Assembly: GCA_900549805.1 (NCBI GenBank) | Contig: URPV01000026.1 | Coordinates: 1-14,334 of the forward strand | Source: an uncultured Veillonella sp. | GTDB taxonomy: Bacteria > Bacillota > Negativicutes > Veillonellales > Veillonellaceae | Reading direction: 5' to 3' | Length of the DNA stretch: 14,334 nt | In this document: positions 8,147-14,334 of the stretch, in pieces | How positions within the stretch are numbered: the stretch's first letter is position 1 | How the letters are laid out: each line of letters starts with the position of its first letter | Translations under genes and position numbers: made by a program | Notes under the pieces: model-generated | Told to the model about the DNA's origin: nothing | Databases searched by the model: none | What the model saw: the letters and a program-made list of their open reading frames with translations, nothing else

Positions 8147-9931
8147 ATGAATATTCTTCTTTCTACCTTAAATTCTAAGTTCATACATTCCTCTATAGCT
8201 CTTCGCTACATAAAGGGCTATGGAGCTACCCGGGGACAGGCATATGATATTGTGGAATACACAATTAATATGCCTATTTTAGATATCATTTCTGATATTA
8301 CTGAACGGGATATGGACCTAGTGGGTTTTGCCTGTTACATTTGGAATATTGAAATGACCCTTCATGTGGTAGAAATCCTCAAGTCTGTTCGGCCTGATAT
8401 AAAGATTATTCTTGGTGGTCCTGAGGTATCCTTTACAGCGGATGAAATCCTTAATCGCTGCCCAGCTGTAGATTTTATAGCTCAAGGGGAAGGGGAGGAA
8501 TGCTTTGCTGACTTGGTAGACCAGCTGGAGGCCGGTGGATCTGGTATTTCTCCAGCTATACCAGGCATTCGAGGCCGTGATGAAGAAGGCCGACCTGCGG
8601 GGTCTCTTCAGTTGGTAGAGGTTAAGGATCTATCTCGTATTCCTTTTCCTTATAGCGAGGAGGATATGGAAGATTTAGAGCATAAAATCATCTATTATGA
8701 ATCTTCCCGAGGTTGTCCTTTTTCCTGCCAGTATTGTCTCTCAGGTAATGGCAATACAGTCCGCTTCTTTCCTCAAGAGAGAACTCTTAAAGAGCTCCAG
8801 TGGTTTATGGACCATAAGGTGCCCTTGGTTAAGTTTGTAGATAGAACCTTTAACTGCGCCCCAGGTCATCATCTACCTATGATGGAATTTATGGCTAAAG
8901 CCCAAACGGATACCTGCTTCCACCTAGAAATGGAACCAGAGCTAATGACGGAAAAGGAAACAGCAATCTTATCGGAAGCTCCTCATGGTCGTTTTCAAAT
9001 TGAAGTGGGCGTCCAGTCCACCCATAAGAAGACCCTAGATGCCATTAGCCGCTACAATGACTGGCCTTATATACAAAAGGTTATCAAGCCAATTATTGAC
9101 GCTAATCACACCCATGTTCACATGGACTTAATCGTAGGTTTGCCGTATGAAGATAAGGACCGCTTTGGTATGTCCTTTAATGACCTTTTCTCCCTCAAAC
9201 CACATGCCCTTCAATTAGGCTTCTTGAAACTACTCAAGGGATCTGGCGTACGCAAGATGGACCAGTACCAATATGTGGCTGATCCAAAGGCACCTTATGA
9301 GGTCCTATCGACTCATGTGCTCCCTTATGATCATGTTCGTTACCTCAAGCACTTTGAAGATGTGTTTGAACGCTTTTACAATTCAGAGCGTTTTCGCACT
9401 GTCTTTGGCTATATAGCTGATCAGCTTATCAGTCAAGGAGAAGGGGGCAAGACCAAGACGGCCTTTAAGTACTTCACGGATATGACCGATGCCTGGCTAG
9501 CTCAAGGTAACCATAAGCGGGCCCTAAAAGATATAGATCAGATTGAATTCCTCTACAAGTTCTTTAAGGATCGGCGAGACTCCATGGCCATGGAACTTTT
9601 GCAGTATGATACCTTGGTATCCTATAAGGGCAAGGTCCGTGACCAAGCTGTGGGGCTACCTAAGCAGACTAAGGAGCTCTTGCAAGCTGGGGAGGACTTT
9701 TGGCGGAATGAAAGTCTGGTTCAGCACTATATTCCAGCATTCACCTTTAGGGAGTGGCGTAAGATTCGTCAATCCTATGTGGAGATGCCCATGTCTAAAG
9801 AAACGGCCCATTACCTTCATGTTCGGATGGATGGACAGGCTCCTACCATGACAGAGGATGGTAAATATATGGTCATTATGGATGTAAAAAAGGAAATCCG
9901 TCCTTTTGTTAGACCGCAAGTGATCGCTTAG
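8147..9931 (+). CDS. Cobalamin-binding-domain radical SAM protein, DUF4080-like
   Basis: Predicted radical SAM enzyme of unknown substrate. Residues 1 to about 135 look like a B12-binding Rossmann domain (MNILLSTLNSKFIHSSIALR start, LGGPEVS at 89-95, QGEGEE at 113-118), as in class B radical SAM proteins. The cluster motif is GCPFSCQYC with Cys190, Cys194 and Cys197, which bind the 4Fe-4S cluster that cleaves S-adenosylmethionine. Typical barrel motifs follow: HLEMEP (259-264), QIEVGVQS (284-291) and HMDLIVGLPYED (325-336). The remaining part, about 370-594, fits the DUF4080 tail of this family as I recall it. The start is supported by a modest GAGGA at 8138-8142 and by the family N-terminus. 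A second radical SAM gene follows 11 bases after the stop. Family assignment is good; the reaction is unknown. Confidence 0.88.
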   Translation: MNILLSTLNSKFIHSSIALRYIKGYGATRGQAYDIVEYTINMPILDIISDITERDMDLVGFACYIWNIEMTLHVVEILKSVRPDIKIILGGPEVSFTADEILNRCPAVDFIAQGEGEECFADLVDQLEAGGSGISPAIPGIRGRDEEGRPAGSLQLVEVKDLSRIPFPYSEEDMEDLEHKIIYYESSRGCPFSCQYCLSGNGNTVRFFPQERTLKELQWFMDHKVPLVKFVDRTFNCAPGHHLPMMEFMAKAQTDTCFHLEMEPELMTEKETAILSEAPHGRFQIEVGVQSTHKKTLDAISRYNDWPYIQKVIKPIIDANHTHVHMDLIVGLPYEDKDRFGMSFNDLFSLKPHALQLGFLKLLKGSGVRKMDQYQYVADPKAPYEVLSTHVLPYDHVRYLKHFEDVFERFYNSERFRTVFGYIADQLISQGEGGKTKTAFKYFTDMTDAWLAQGNHKRALKDIDQIEFLYKFFKDRRDSMAMELLQYDTLVSYKGKVRDQAVGLPKQTKELLQAGEDFWRNESLVQHYIPAFTFREWRKIRQSYVEMPMSKETAHYLHVRMDGQAPTMTEDGKYMVIMDVKKEIRPFVRPQVIA

Positions 9932-9942
9932 AATGGAGGACT

Positions 9943-10944
9943 ATGTCCGATACGAGAATCCCTAAACGCTATCGCGTAATATCAAAATTTTATAAGGAAA
10001 AATATGGGGAAAAGGTTTATAAGTTACCCGTTGCATTACCCTTAACCTGTCCTAATCGAGATGGGTCCGCTGGGGTTGGTGGTTGTGTCTTCTGCGGTGA
10101 AATTGGAGCCGGTTATGAAAACCGTCCAGCCTGGATGACTGTAGGCCAACAACTAGAGGAAAATATAGCCCATATTGGCCCCAAGTATAAGGCTAACAAG
10201 TTCATTCCCTACTACCAAAACTTTTCCAATACTTACTTACCTCTAGAGGATTTTAAGGCCTATATGGAGGCAGGCTGTTTGGATTCTGTTGTGGGTCTAG
10301 CCATAGCGACGAGACCAGATTGTATATCCGATGCCTACCTAGATGTCCTTAAGGAGATTGAGACAAGTTATGGCAAGGATATCTATATAGAACTAGGTCT
10401 CCAAACGGTTAACTACAAGACTCTAGAAAAGATTAATCGAGGTCATACCATGGCGGAACTCATTGATGCAGTTCTCCGTATCAAGCGCTATGGCTTTAAT
10501 GTGACTGTTCACATGATTCTTAACTTTCCTTGGGATACGATGGAAGATACCATAGAGGGGGCCAAAACTCTATCAGCCTTAGGTGTGGACCAGGTCAAAT
10601 TACATGCCCTCTACTTGGTTAAGAACACACTCATGGCTAAGTGGTACCAAGAGGGTCAGTTTCAGTTAATCTCTGCAGAAGAATACGTAGATCGGGTCAT
10701 CGCCTTCCTTCGCTACCTTCATCCGGATATTGTCCTCCAGCGTTTAGTGGGGCGGGCACCTGAAGATAATACTATTTTCACCAACTGGTCTATGGGCTGG
10801 TGGCGGGTGCAAGACTTGATTGATCAAAAGATGATTGATAATGACTGGCACCAAGGTGACCTCTGTAACTATTTGAATGGGCGGGCTGTTCGAAAGTTTA
10901 CCGACCCATTGTTTGCATTAGATGACCAAGGAGTTAATGAATGA
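9943..10944 (+). CDS. TIGR01212-family radical SAM protein (YhcC/YtqA-like; possible MnmL)
   Basis: Radical SAM enzyme of 333 residues with the family's unusual cluster spacing C-x11-C-x2-C: Cys36, Cys48 and Cys51 in TCPNRDGSAGVGGCVFC. Other family marks are YYQNFSNTY (90-98), ATRPDC (122-127), ELGLQT (150-155) and INRGH (164-168). From memory, the B. subtilis YtqA subgroup has been renamed MnmL and linked to conversion of the wobble-uridine side chain cmnm5 to the mnm5 form in tRNA. E. coli YhcC belongs to the same broad family with no firm function. Which subgroup this belongs to cannot be settled here, and no mnmM (ytqB) gene is adjacent, so no symbol is given. TGGAGGA (9934-9940) precedes the ATG. 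The stop overlaps the phoH start by four bases. Confidence 0.9.
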   Translation: MSDTRIPKRYRVISKFYKEKYGEKVYKLPVALPLTCPNRDGSAGVGGCVFCGEIGAGYENRPAWMTVGQQLEENIAHIGPKYKANKFIPYYQNFSNTYLPLEDFKAYMEAGCLDSVVGLAIATRPDCISDAYLDVLKEIETSYGKDIYIELGLQTVNYKTLEKINRGHTMAELIDAVLRIKRYGFNVTVHMILNFPWDTMEDTIEGAKTLSALGVDQVKLHALYLVKNTLMAKWYQEGQFQLISAEEYVDRVIAFLRYLHPDIVLQRLVGRAPEDNTIFTNWSMGWWRVQDLIDQKMIDNDWHQGDLCNYLNGRAVRKFTDPLFALDDQGVNE

Positions 10945-11990
10945 GTGAAGATATCTTTACTTTTCCTAACTATGATTTAGCGGCCACTATTTCTGGCCTG
11001 CAAGATAAGCACCTAAAAATTATCAATGAATTCATCCCTGTGACCTTCGTAGCACGAGGTGATACCGTATCTATTAAGGGGGATGACCAAGCGGTTGCCA
11101 ACTTTAAGCGGACCTTACAAGAACTCCTCTTCTTGGCACAAGAGGGAGGCTCCTTTACAGATGCCCAAGTCCGGATTGCCGCTCGACTCTGTTCACAAGG
11201 TAAGGCGGATGTGGTCCATGATATGTATCAGGATACATTAGCTGTCTCTATGAGGGGCAAGGCTATAACGCCAAAGACAGAGGGGCAAAAGGCTTATGTG
11301 GATTCGATTCGACGTAATACCATCACCTTTGGCATTGGCCCTGCTGGTACAGGCAAGACCTTCTTGGCGGTTGCCTTGGCCTCCTTCTTCCTTAAGAATC
11401 GCAACGTAGAACGTATCATTTTGACTCGTCCAGCAGTAGAAGCCGGCGAACGGCTCGGCTACTTGCCAGGGGACTTACAGGATAAGGTTGACCCTTATTT
11501 GCGGCCCTTATACGATGCCCTATATGAGATGTTTGGTATGGAACAGGTGACACGCTTTATGGAGCGAGGCGTAGTAGAGGTGGCTCCCCTGGCCTATATG
11601 AGGGGACGGACCTTAGAGAATGCCTTTGTTATTTTGGATGAGGCGCAAAACACGACACCGGAACAGATGAAGATGTTCCTGACCCGATTAGGCAACAACT
11701 CCAAAATGGTGGTCAACGGGGATAAGACTCAGATTGACTTACCAGGTCGCATTAAATCGGGCCTAGGAGAAGCGGAAGAAGTCCTAGGTAAGGTACGGGG
11801 TATTGGTTTCGTTACCTTTAGCGACCAAGATGTAGTTCGTCATGATTTGGTAGGACGCATTGTAAAGGCCTATGACCGCTATTCAGAACAGCAAGAGTAT
11901 CACGAAAAGAAAAAGGCTGCAGCTATCGCGGCGCGCCATAAACAAGATGATGCTAATAATCAAGCGACTGAAGAAGATTTGAGTAAGTAA
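10941..11990 (+). CDS. phoH: PhoH-like ATPase (YbeZ type)
   Basis: Cytosolic P-loop ATPase related to superfamily 1 helicases. In studied bacteria its homologue YbeZ works with YbeY in rRNA processing and ribosome quality control. The N-terminal 120 residues are the usual small domain. Walker A is GPAGTGKT (133-140) and Walker B is VILDEAQN (230-237), with RPAVEAGERLGYLPGDLQDK (163-182) the family signature between them. The last 30 residues are a charged tail and make the protein, at 349 residues, slightly longer than usual. The ATG overlaps the previous stop (ATGA at 10941-10944) with AAGGAG at 10928-10933. It ends in tandem stops TAA TAG (11988-11993). ybeY follows 16 bases on, the classic partnership. 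Confidence 0.95.
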   Translation: MSEDIFTFPNYDLAATISGLQDKHLKIINEFIPVTFVARGDTVSIKGDDQAVANFKRTLQELLFLAQEGGSFTDAQVRIAARLCSQGKADVVHDMYQDTLAVSMRGKAITPKTEGQKAYVDSIRRNTITFGIGPAGTGKTFLAVALASFFLKNRNVERIILTRPAVEAGERLGYLPGDLQDKVDPYLRPLYDALYEMFGMEQVTRFMERGVVEVAPLAYMRGRTLENAFVILDEAQNTTPEQMKMFLTRLGNNSKMVVNGDKTQIDLPGRIKSGLGEAEEVLGKVRGIGFVTFSDQDVVRHDLVGRIVKAYDRYSEQQEYHEKKKAAAIAARHKQDDANNQATEEDLSK

Positions 11991-12006
11991 TAGCTAAGGA
12001 GATAGG

Positions 12007-12486
12007 ATGATTGTCACTATTTCCTGGGACCAAGGTATGAGTCCCAGAGACGATGTAGAAGCCATTATTAAAAGGGTCTGCTTAGAAGTGGCCCGGGTCT
12101 ATGGATTAGGAGAGGACGAGGAAATTTCTGTTCTCCTCTGTGATAATGCTAAGATTCATGAGATTAATCGAGAATATCGGCATATAGATAGGCCTACTGA
12201 TGTCATTTCCTTTGCCCTCAATGAAGGCGACGGCTATGAAGATGATGGAGCTGAGTCTAAGCTCCTAGGAGACATGATTATATCCCTTGAGCGAACCCAA
12301 GAACAGGCTAAGGAATTTGGTCATTCTTTTGAACGTGAACTGGCCTATTTAACCACTCACTCCTGCCTCCACATCCTAGGGTATGATCATATGACAGCTG
12401 AGGACAAGGCGGAAATGCGGGCTGAAGAAGAGCATGTCCTAGGCAATTTAGGTATTGTAAGAGAGGATTCCCCCTATGTTGAATAA
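12007..12486 (+). CDS. ybeY: Endoribonuclease YbeY (rRNA maturation factor)
   Basis: Metal-dependent single-strand RNase needed for 16S rRNA 3'-end maturation and ribosome quality control. The 159 residues carry the zinc motif H-x3-H-x5-H as HSCLHILGYDH with His118, His122 and His128, and the conserved RHIDRPTDVISF (58-69), including Arg62. Length is normal. The ATG follows AAGGAGAT (11996-12003). The last 11 bases overlap era. In many Firmicutes a diacylglycerol kinase gene lies between ybeY and era, and an HD-domain membrane protein between phoH and ybeY; neither is present here. Confidence 0.96.
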   Translation: MIVTISWDQGMSPRDDVEAIIKRVCLEVARVYGLGEDEEISVLLCDNAKIHEINREYRHIDRPTDVISFALNEGDGYEDDGAESKLLGDMIISLERTQEQAKEFGHSFERELAYLTTHSCLHILGYDHMTAEDKAEMRAEEEHVLGNLGIVREDSPYVE

Positions 12487-13381
12487 TCAATCTGAACATT
12501 TTAAGTCTGGCTTTGTGGCCGTTGTAGGCCGTCCAAATGTGGGTAAGTCAACCCTTATTAACGCCCTCATTGGTGATAAGATTGTCATTGTTTCGGACAA
12601 GGCACAGACAACTCGCAATAGAATTATTTGTGTCTATACTGATCAAGAGAAGCAAATTGTTTTCATGGATACACCAGGCATTCATAAGCCAAAGCATAAA
12701 CTTGGTGAATTCATGGTTACTGCCGCAGTGGATTCCTTAAAGGAAGTGGAATCTGTTCTCTTCCTTGTTGCGGCCAATGAAAAGCGGGGTCCTGGTGATA
12801 ACTTTATCATTGAACAATTGCAGAAGGTAAAGGTTCCCGTTTACCTCTGTATCAACAAGATAGATACTCTCACTAAGGAAGACCTCCTCAAGGTGATTGT
12901 ATCCTATCAAGATGCCTATCCATTTGCAGGGGTTATTCCTATTTCTGCCTTGGAAAAGGAAAACCTAGATGTCCTTCTCGATGAATTGACATCTAAGTTG
13001 CCAGAAGGGCCTCAGTACTTCCCAGAAGACATGATTACAGATCAACCGGAACGGCTATTGATTTCCGATATGATTCGTGAAAAGATTCTCCTCACCACCC
13101 GTGATGAAGTACCACACTCCATTGCTGTAGAGGTGGAGGAAATGAAAACTCGCGATGATGGGACTACCTATATTCGAGCTACTATATTTGTGGAACGAGA
13201 TTCTCAAAAGGGGATTATCATCGGCAACAAGGGGGCCATGCTCAAGCAATTGGGTGCCCAATCCCGTCTTGATATTCAACGACTCTTAGGAACCAAGGTA
13301 TACTTGGATCTCTGGGTAAAGGTCAAGAAAGATTGGCGCAATAAGTCTGGTATGTTATCTGAATTAGGCTATAAAGCATAA
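12476..13381 (+). CDS. era: GTPase Era
   Basis: Essential Ras-like GTPase that binds the 3' end of 16S rRNA and acts in late 30S subunit assembly. The 301 residues are typical. G1 is GRPNVGKS (18-25), the switch region has KAQTTRNRI (42-50), G3 is DTPG (65-68), G4 is NKID (127-130) and G5 is SAL (157-159). The C-terminal KH domain shows the RNA-binding loop GIIIGNKGAMLK (246-257) and ends with the usual WVKVKKDWRN and LGY. The ATG lies within ybeY, with GAGAGGA (12461-12467) eight bases upstream, so translation is probably coupled. YbeY, PhoH and Era act in the same ribosome maturation steps, which explains the cluster. Confidence 0.97.
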   Translation: MLNNQSEHFKSGFVAVVGRPNVGKSTLINALIGDKIVIVSDKAQTTRNRIICVYTDQEKQIVFMDTPGIHKPKHKLGEFMVTAAVDSLKEVESVLFLVAANEKRGPGDNFIIEQLQKVKVPVYLCINKIDTLTKEDLLKVIVSYQDAYPFAGVIPISALEKENLDVLLDELTSKLPEGPQYFPEDMITDQPERLLISDMIREKILLTTRDEVPHSIAVEVEEMKTRDDGTTYIRATIFVERDSQKGIIIGNKGAMLKQLGAQSRLDIQRLLGTKVYLDLWVKVKKDWRNKSGMLSELGYKA

Positions 13382-13395
13382 GGAGCTATTTTTTC

Positions 13396-14328
13396 ATGGG
13401 TATATGGAACCATCTGCTTCCCCTCATAGAAGCCATTATTTGTATCATTATTATTAACACGTTGGTTATTGCTAAGTTTTCCTTTGCTCGCCTGCGGCCG
13501 GAGCAATTGGAGGATATGGAAGCCTTTACAGAGGAACAAAAGGCCTATCTTTATAAGGTCTACCAAAAACCGGAAAAACTAATCAATACAGCTCAATATT
13601 TGGTTCTCTTTTTCGTTATTCTCTTGTCAACCATTCTCTCTAACCTCATGGAAGGGATTCTCCAGTACTTTAACGTGGCTTGGGCCTCTACTGGAACCTG
13701 GCAAATGCACTTGGTGGATTTGATATTTATCTTGCTTATGTCTTCCATTGTCCTCCTTTGTGGGGAAATTGTACCAAAGGCTTTGGGCTTGACCTATCCA
13801 GAAAAACATATTATACGGGGTTGTAAAATCGTCTTAGCCGCCTCTAAGTTGGTCCGTCCTTTTGTCTTGGTAGCGGCTAAAATAGGCTATGCTATCGTAG
13901 GCGATGTAAAGTATAAGACAGAAATGGACCTGGTCCACACGGAAGAAGAAATTCGGGCCATGATTGAGCGGTCTCATAAGGAAGGGCAATTGGACCATGT
14001 GGAATCGGAATTGATTGATAATGTCTTTAACTTTGTGGATCGTATTGCCAAAGAAGTTATGATTCCTCGTCAGGATGTAGACTGCATCTATGTGGATGAT
14101 GATTATGATGAAACCCTCAAAATCATCCGCAAAACAGCTCATTCTCGATATCCTCTTTGCGATGGAGATAAGGACCATATTATAGGTCTGGTTCACATCA
14201 AAGACATCATGGAACGCCAACAAGAAGCACGGTCTAATATTAAGAAGATTCGACGCGATATTCTTACTATTCCAGAAACTATGAAGCTATCTACCTTGCT
14301 CCAATACATGCGGACTAAACGGCTCTAA
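13396..14328 (+). CDS. CNNM/TlyC (hemolysin-like) membrane protein, cut short in second CBS motif
   Basis: Member of the CNNM (DUF21)-CBS family, linked in characterised relatives to Mg2+ or other cation efflux. The membrane domain has helices at about 8-27, 62-85, 105-123 and 143-168, with the family mark GEIVPKALGLTYPE (123-136). The linker EEEIRAMIERSHKEGQLD (183-200) and first CBS motif (VMIPRQDV, 221-228; HSRYPL, 249-254; GLVHIKDI, 264-271) are clear. The frame ends at residue 310, just inside the second CBS motif, while relatives run to about 420-450 residues with a CorC_HlyC domain. The TAA at 14326 is followed in frame by Leu-Ala, which fits the family's next residues, so this looks like a nonsense change or a sequence error rather than a natural end. 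AAGGAG (13380-13385) precedes the ATG. era lies 14 bases upstream. Confidence 0.88.
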   Translation: MGIWNHLLPLIEAIICIIIINTLVIAKFSFARLRPEQLEDMEAFTEEQKAYLYKVYQKPEKLINTAQYLVLFFVILLSTILSNLMEGILQYFNVAWASTGTWQMHLVDLIFILLMSSIVLLCGEIVPKALGLTYPEKHIIRGCKIVLAASKLVRPFVLVAAKIGYAIVGDVKYKTEMDLVHTEEEIRAMIERSHKEGQLDHVESELIDNVFNFVDRIAKEVMIPRQDVDCIYVDDDYDETLKIIRKTAHSRYPLCDGDKDHIIGLVHIKDIMERQQEARSNIKKIRRDILTIPETMKLSTLLQYMRTKRL

Positions 14329-14334
14329 TTAGCC

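Noticed and set aside
11988..11993. Recoding or read-through at the phoH end
   Set aside because: Tandem in-frame stops TAA TAG followed by a normal ribosome binding site for ybeY indicate an ordinary, secure end.
13834..14223. 129-codon minus-strand frame opposite the CNNM-type gene
   Set aside because: The plus-strand frame has clear family motifs through this region; the reverse translation has none.

Overview
The window looks like ordinary chromosome from a Firmicutes-type bacterium, most probably a member of the Negativicutes (Veillonella/Dialister-like). This is inferred from protein character and gene order (pcrA-ligA-gatCAB; phoH-ybeY-era), from strong AGGAGG-type ribosome binding sites and from moderately AT-rich DNA. 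No database search was possible, so the genus is a guess. All twelve genes lie on the + strand and are tightly packed. I see no tRNA, rRNA, CRISPR array, insertion sequence, phage gene or integration scar.

Layout. Positions 31-4237 hold DNA repair and replication: the helicase PcrA and the NAD-dependent ligase LigA, 10 bases apart. At 4250-4258, directly after ligA, an extended -10 promoter starts the gatC-gatA-gatB operon (4289-7493), which encodes the tRNA-dependent amidotransferase that makes Gln-tRNA and/or Asn-tRNA. A short gene for an unrecognised acidic membrane protein follows (7539-7970). A strong stem-loop terminator at 8025-8062 closes this half.

A second extended -10 promoter (8088-8096) opens the other half. 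It begins with two radical SAM enzymes, a cobalamin-binding type with a DUF4080-like tail and a TIGR01212 (YhcC/YtqA) type. These run, by small gaps or overlaps, into phoH, ybeY and era, a ribosome and RNA maturation group, and then into a CNNM/TlyC-type membrane protein. The last gene stops in the middle of its second CBS motif, six bases before the window ends.

Most of the window is conserved housekeeping. The less ordinary points are: the two poorly characterised radical SAM enzymes joined to RNA-maturation genes; the unknown acidic membrane protein behind gatB, with an inverted-repeat element in front of it; and the CNNM-type gene, which has an in-frame TAA where the family normally reads on and unusual residues in its membrane domain. 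I found no convincing new defence, mobile or biosynthetic system.
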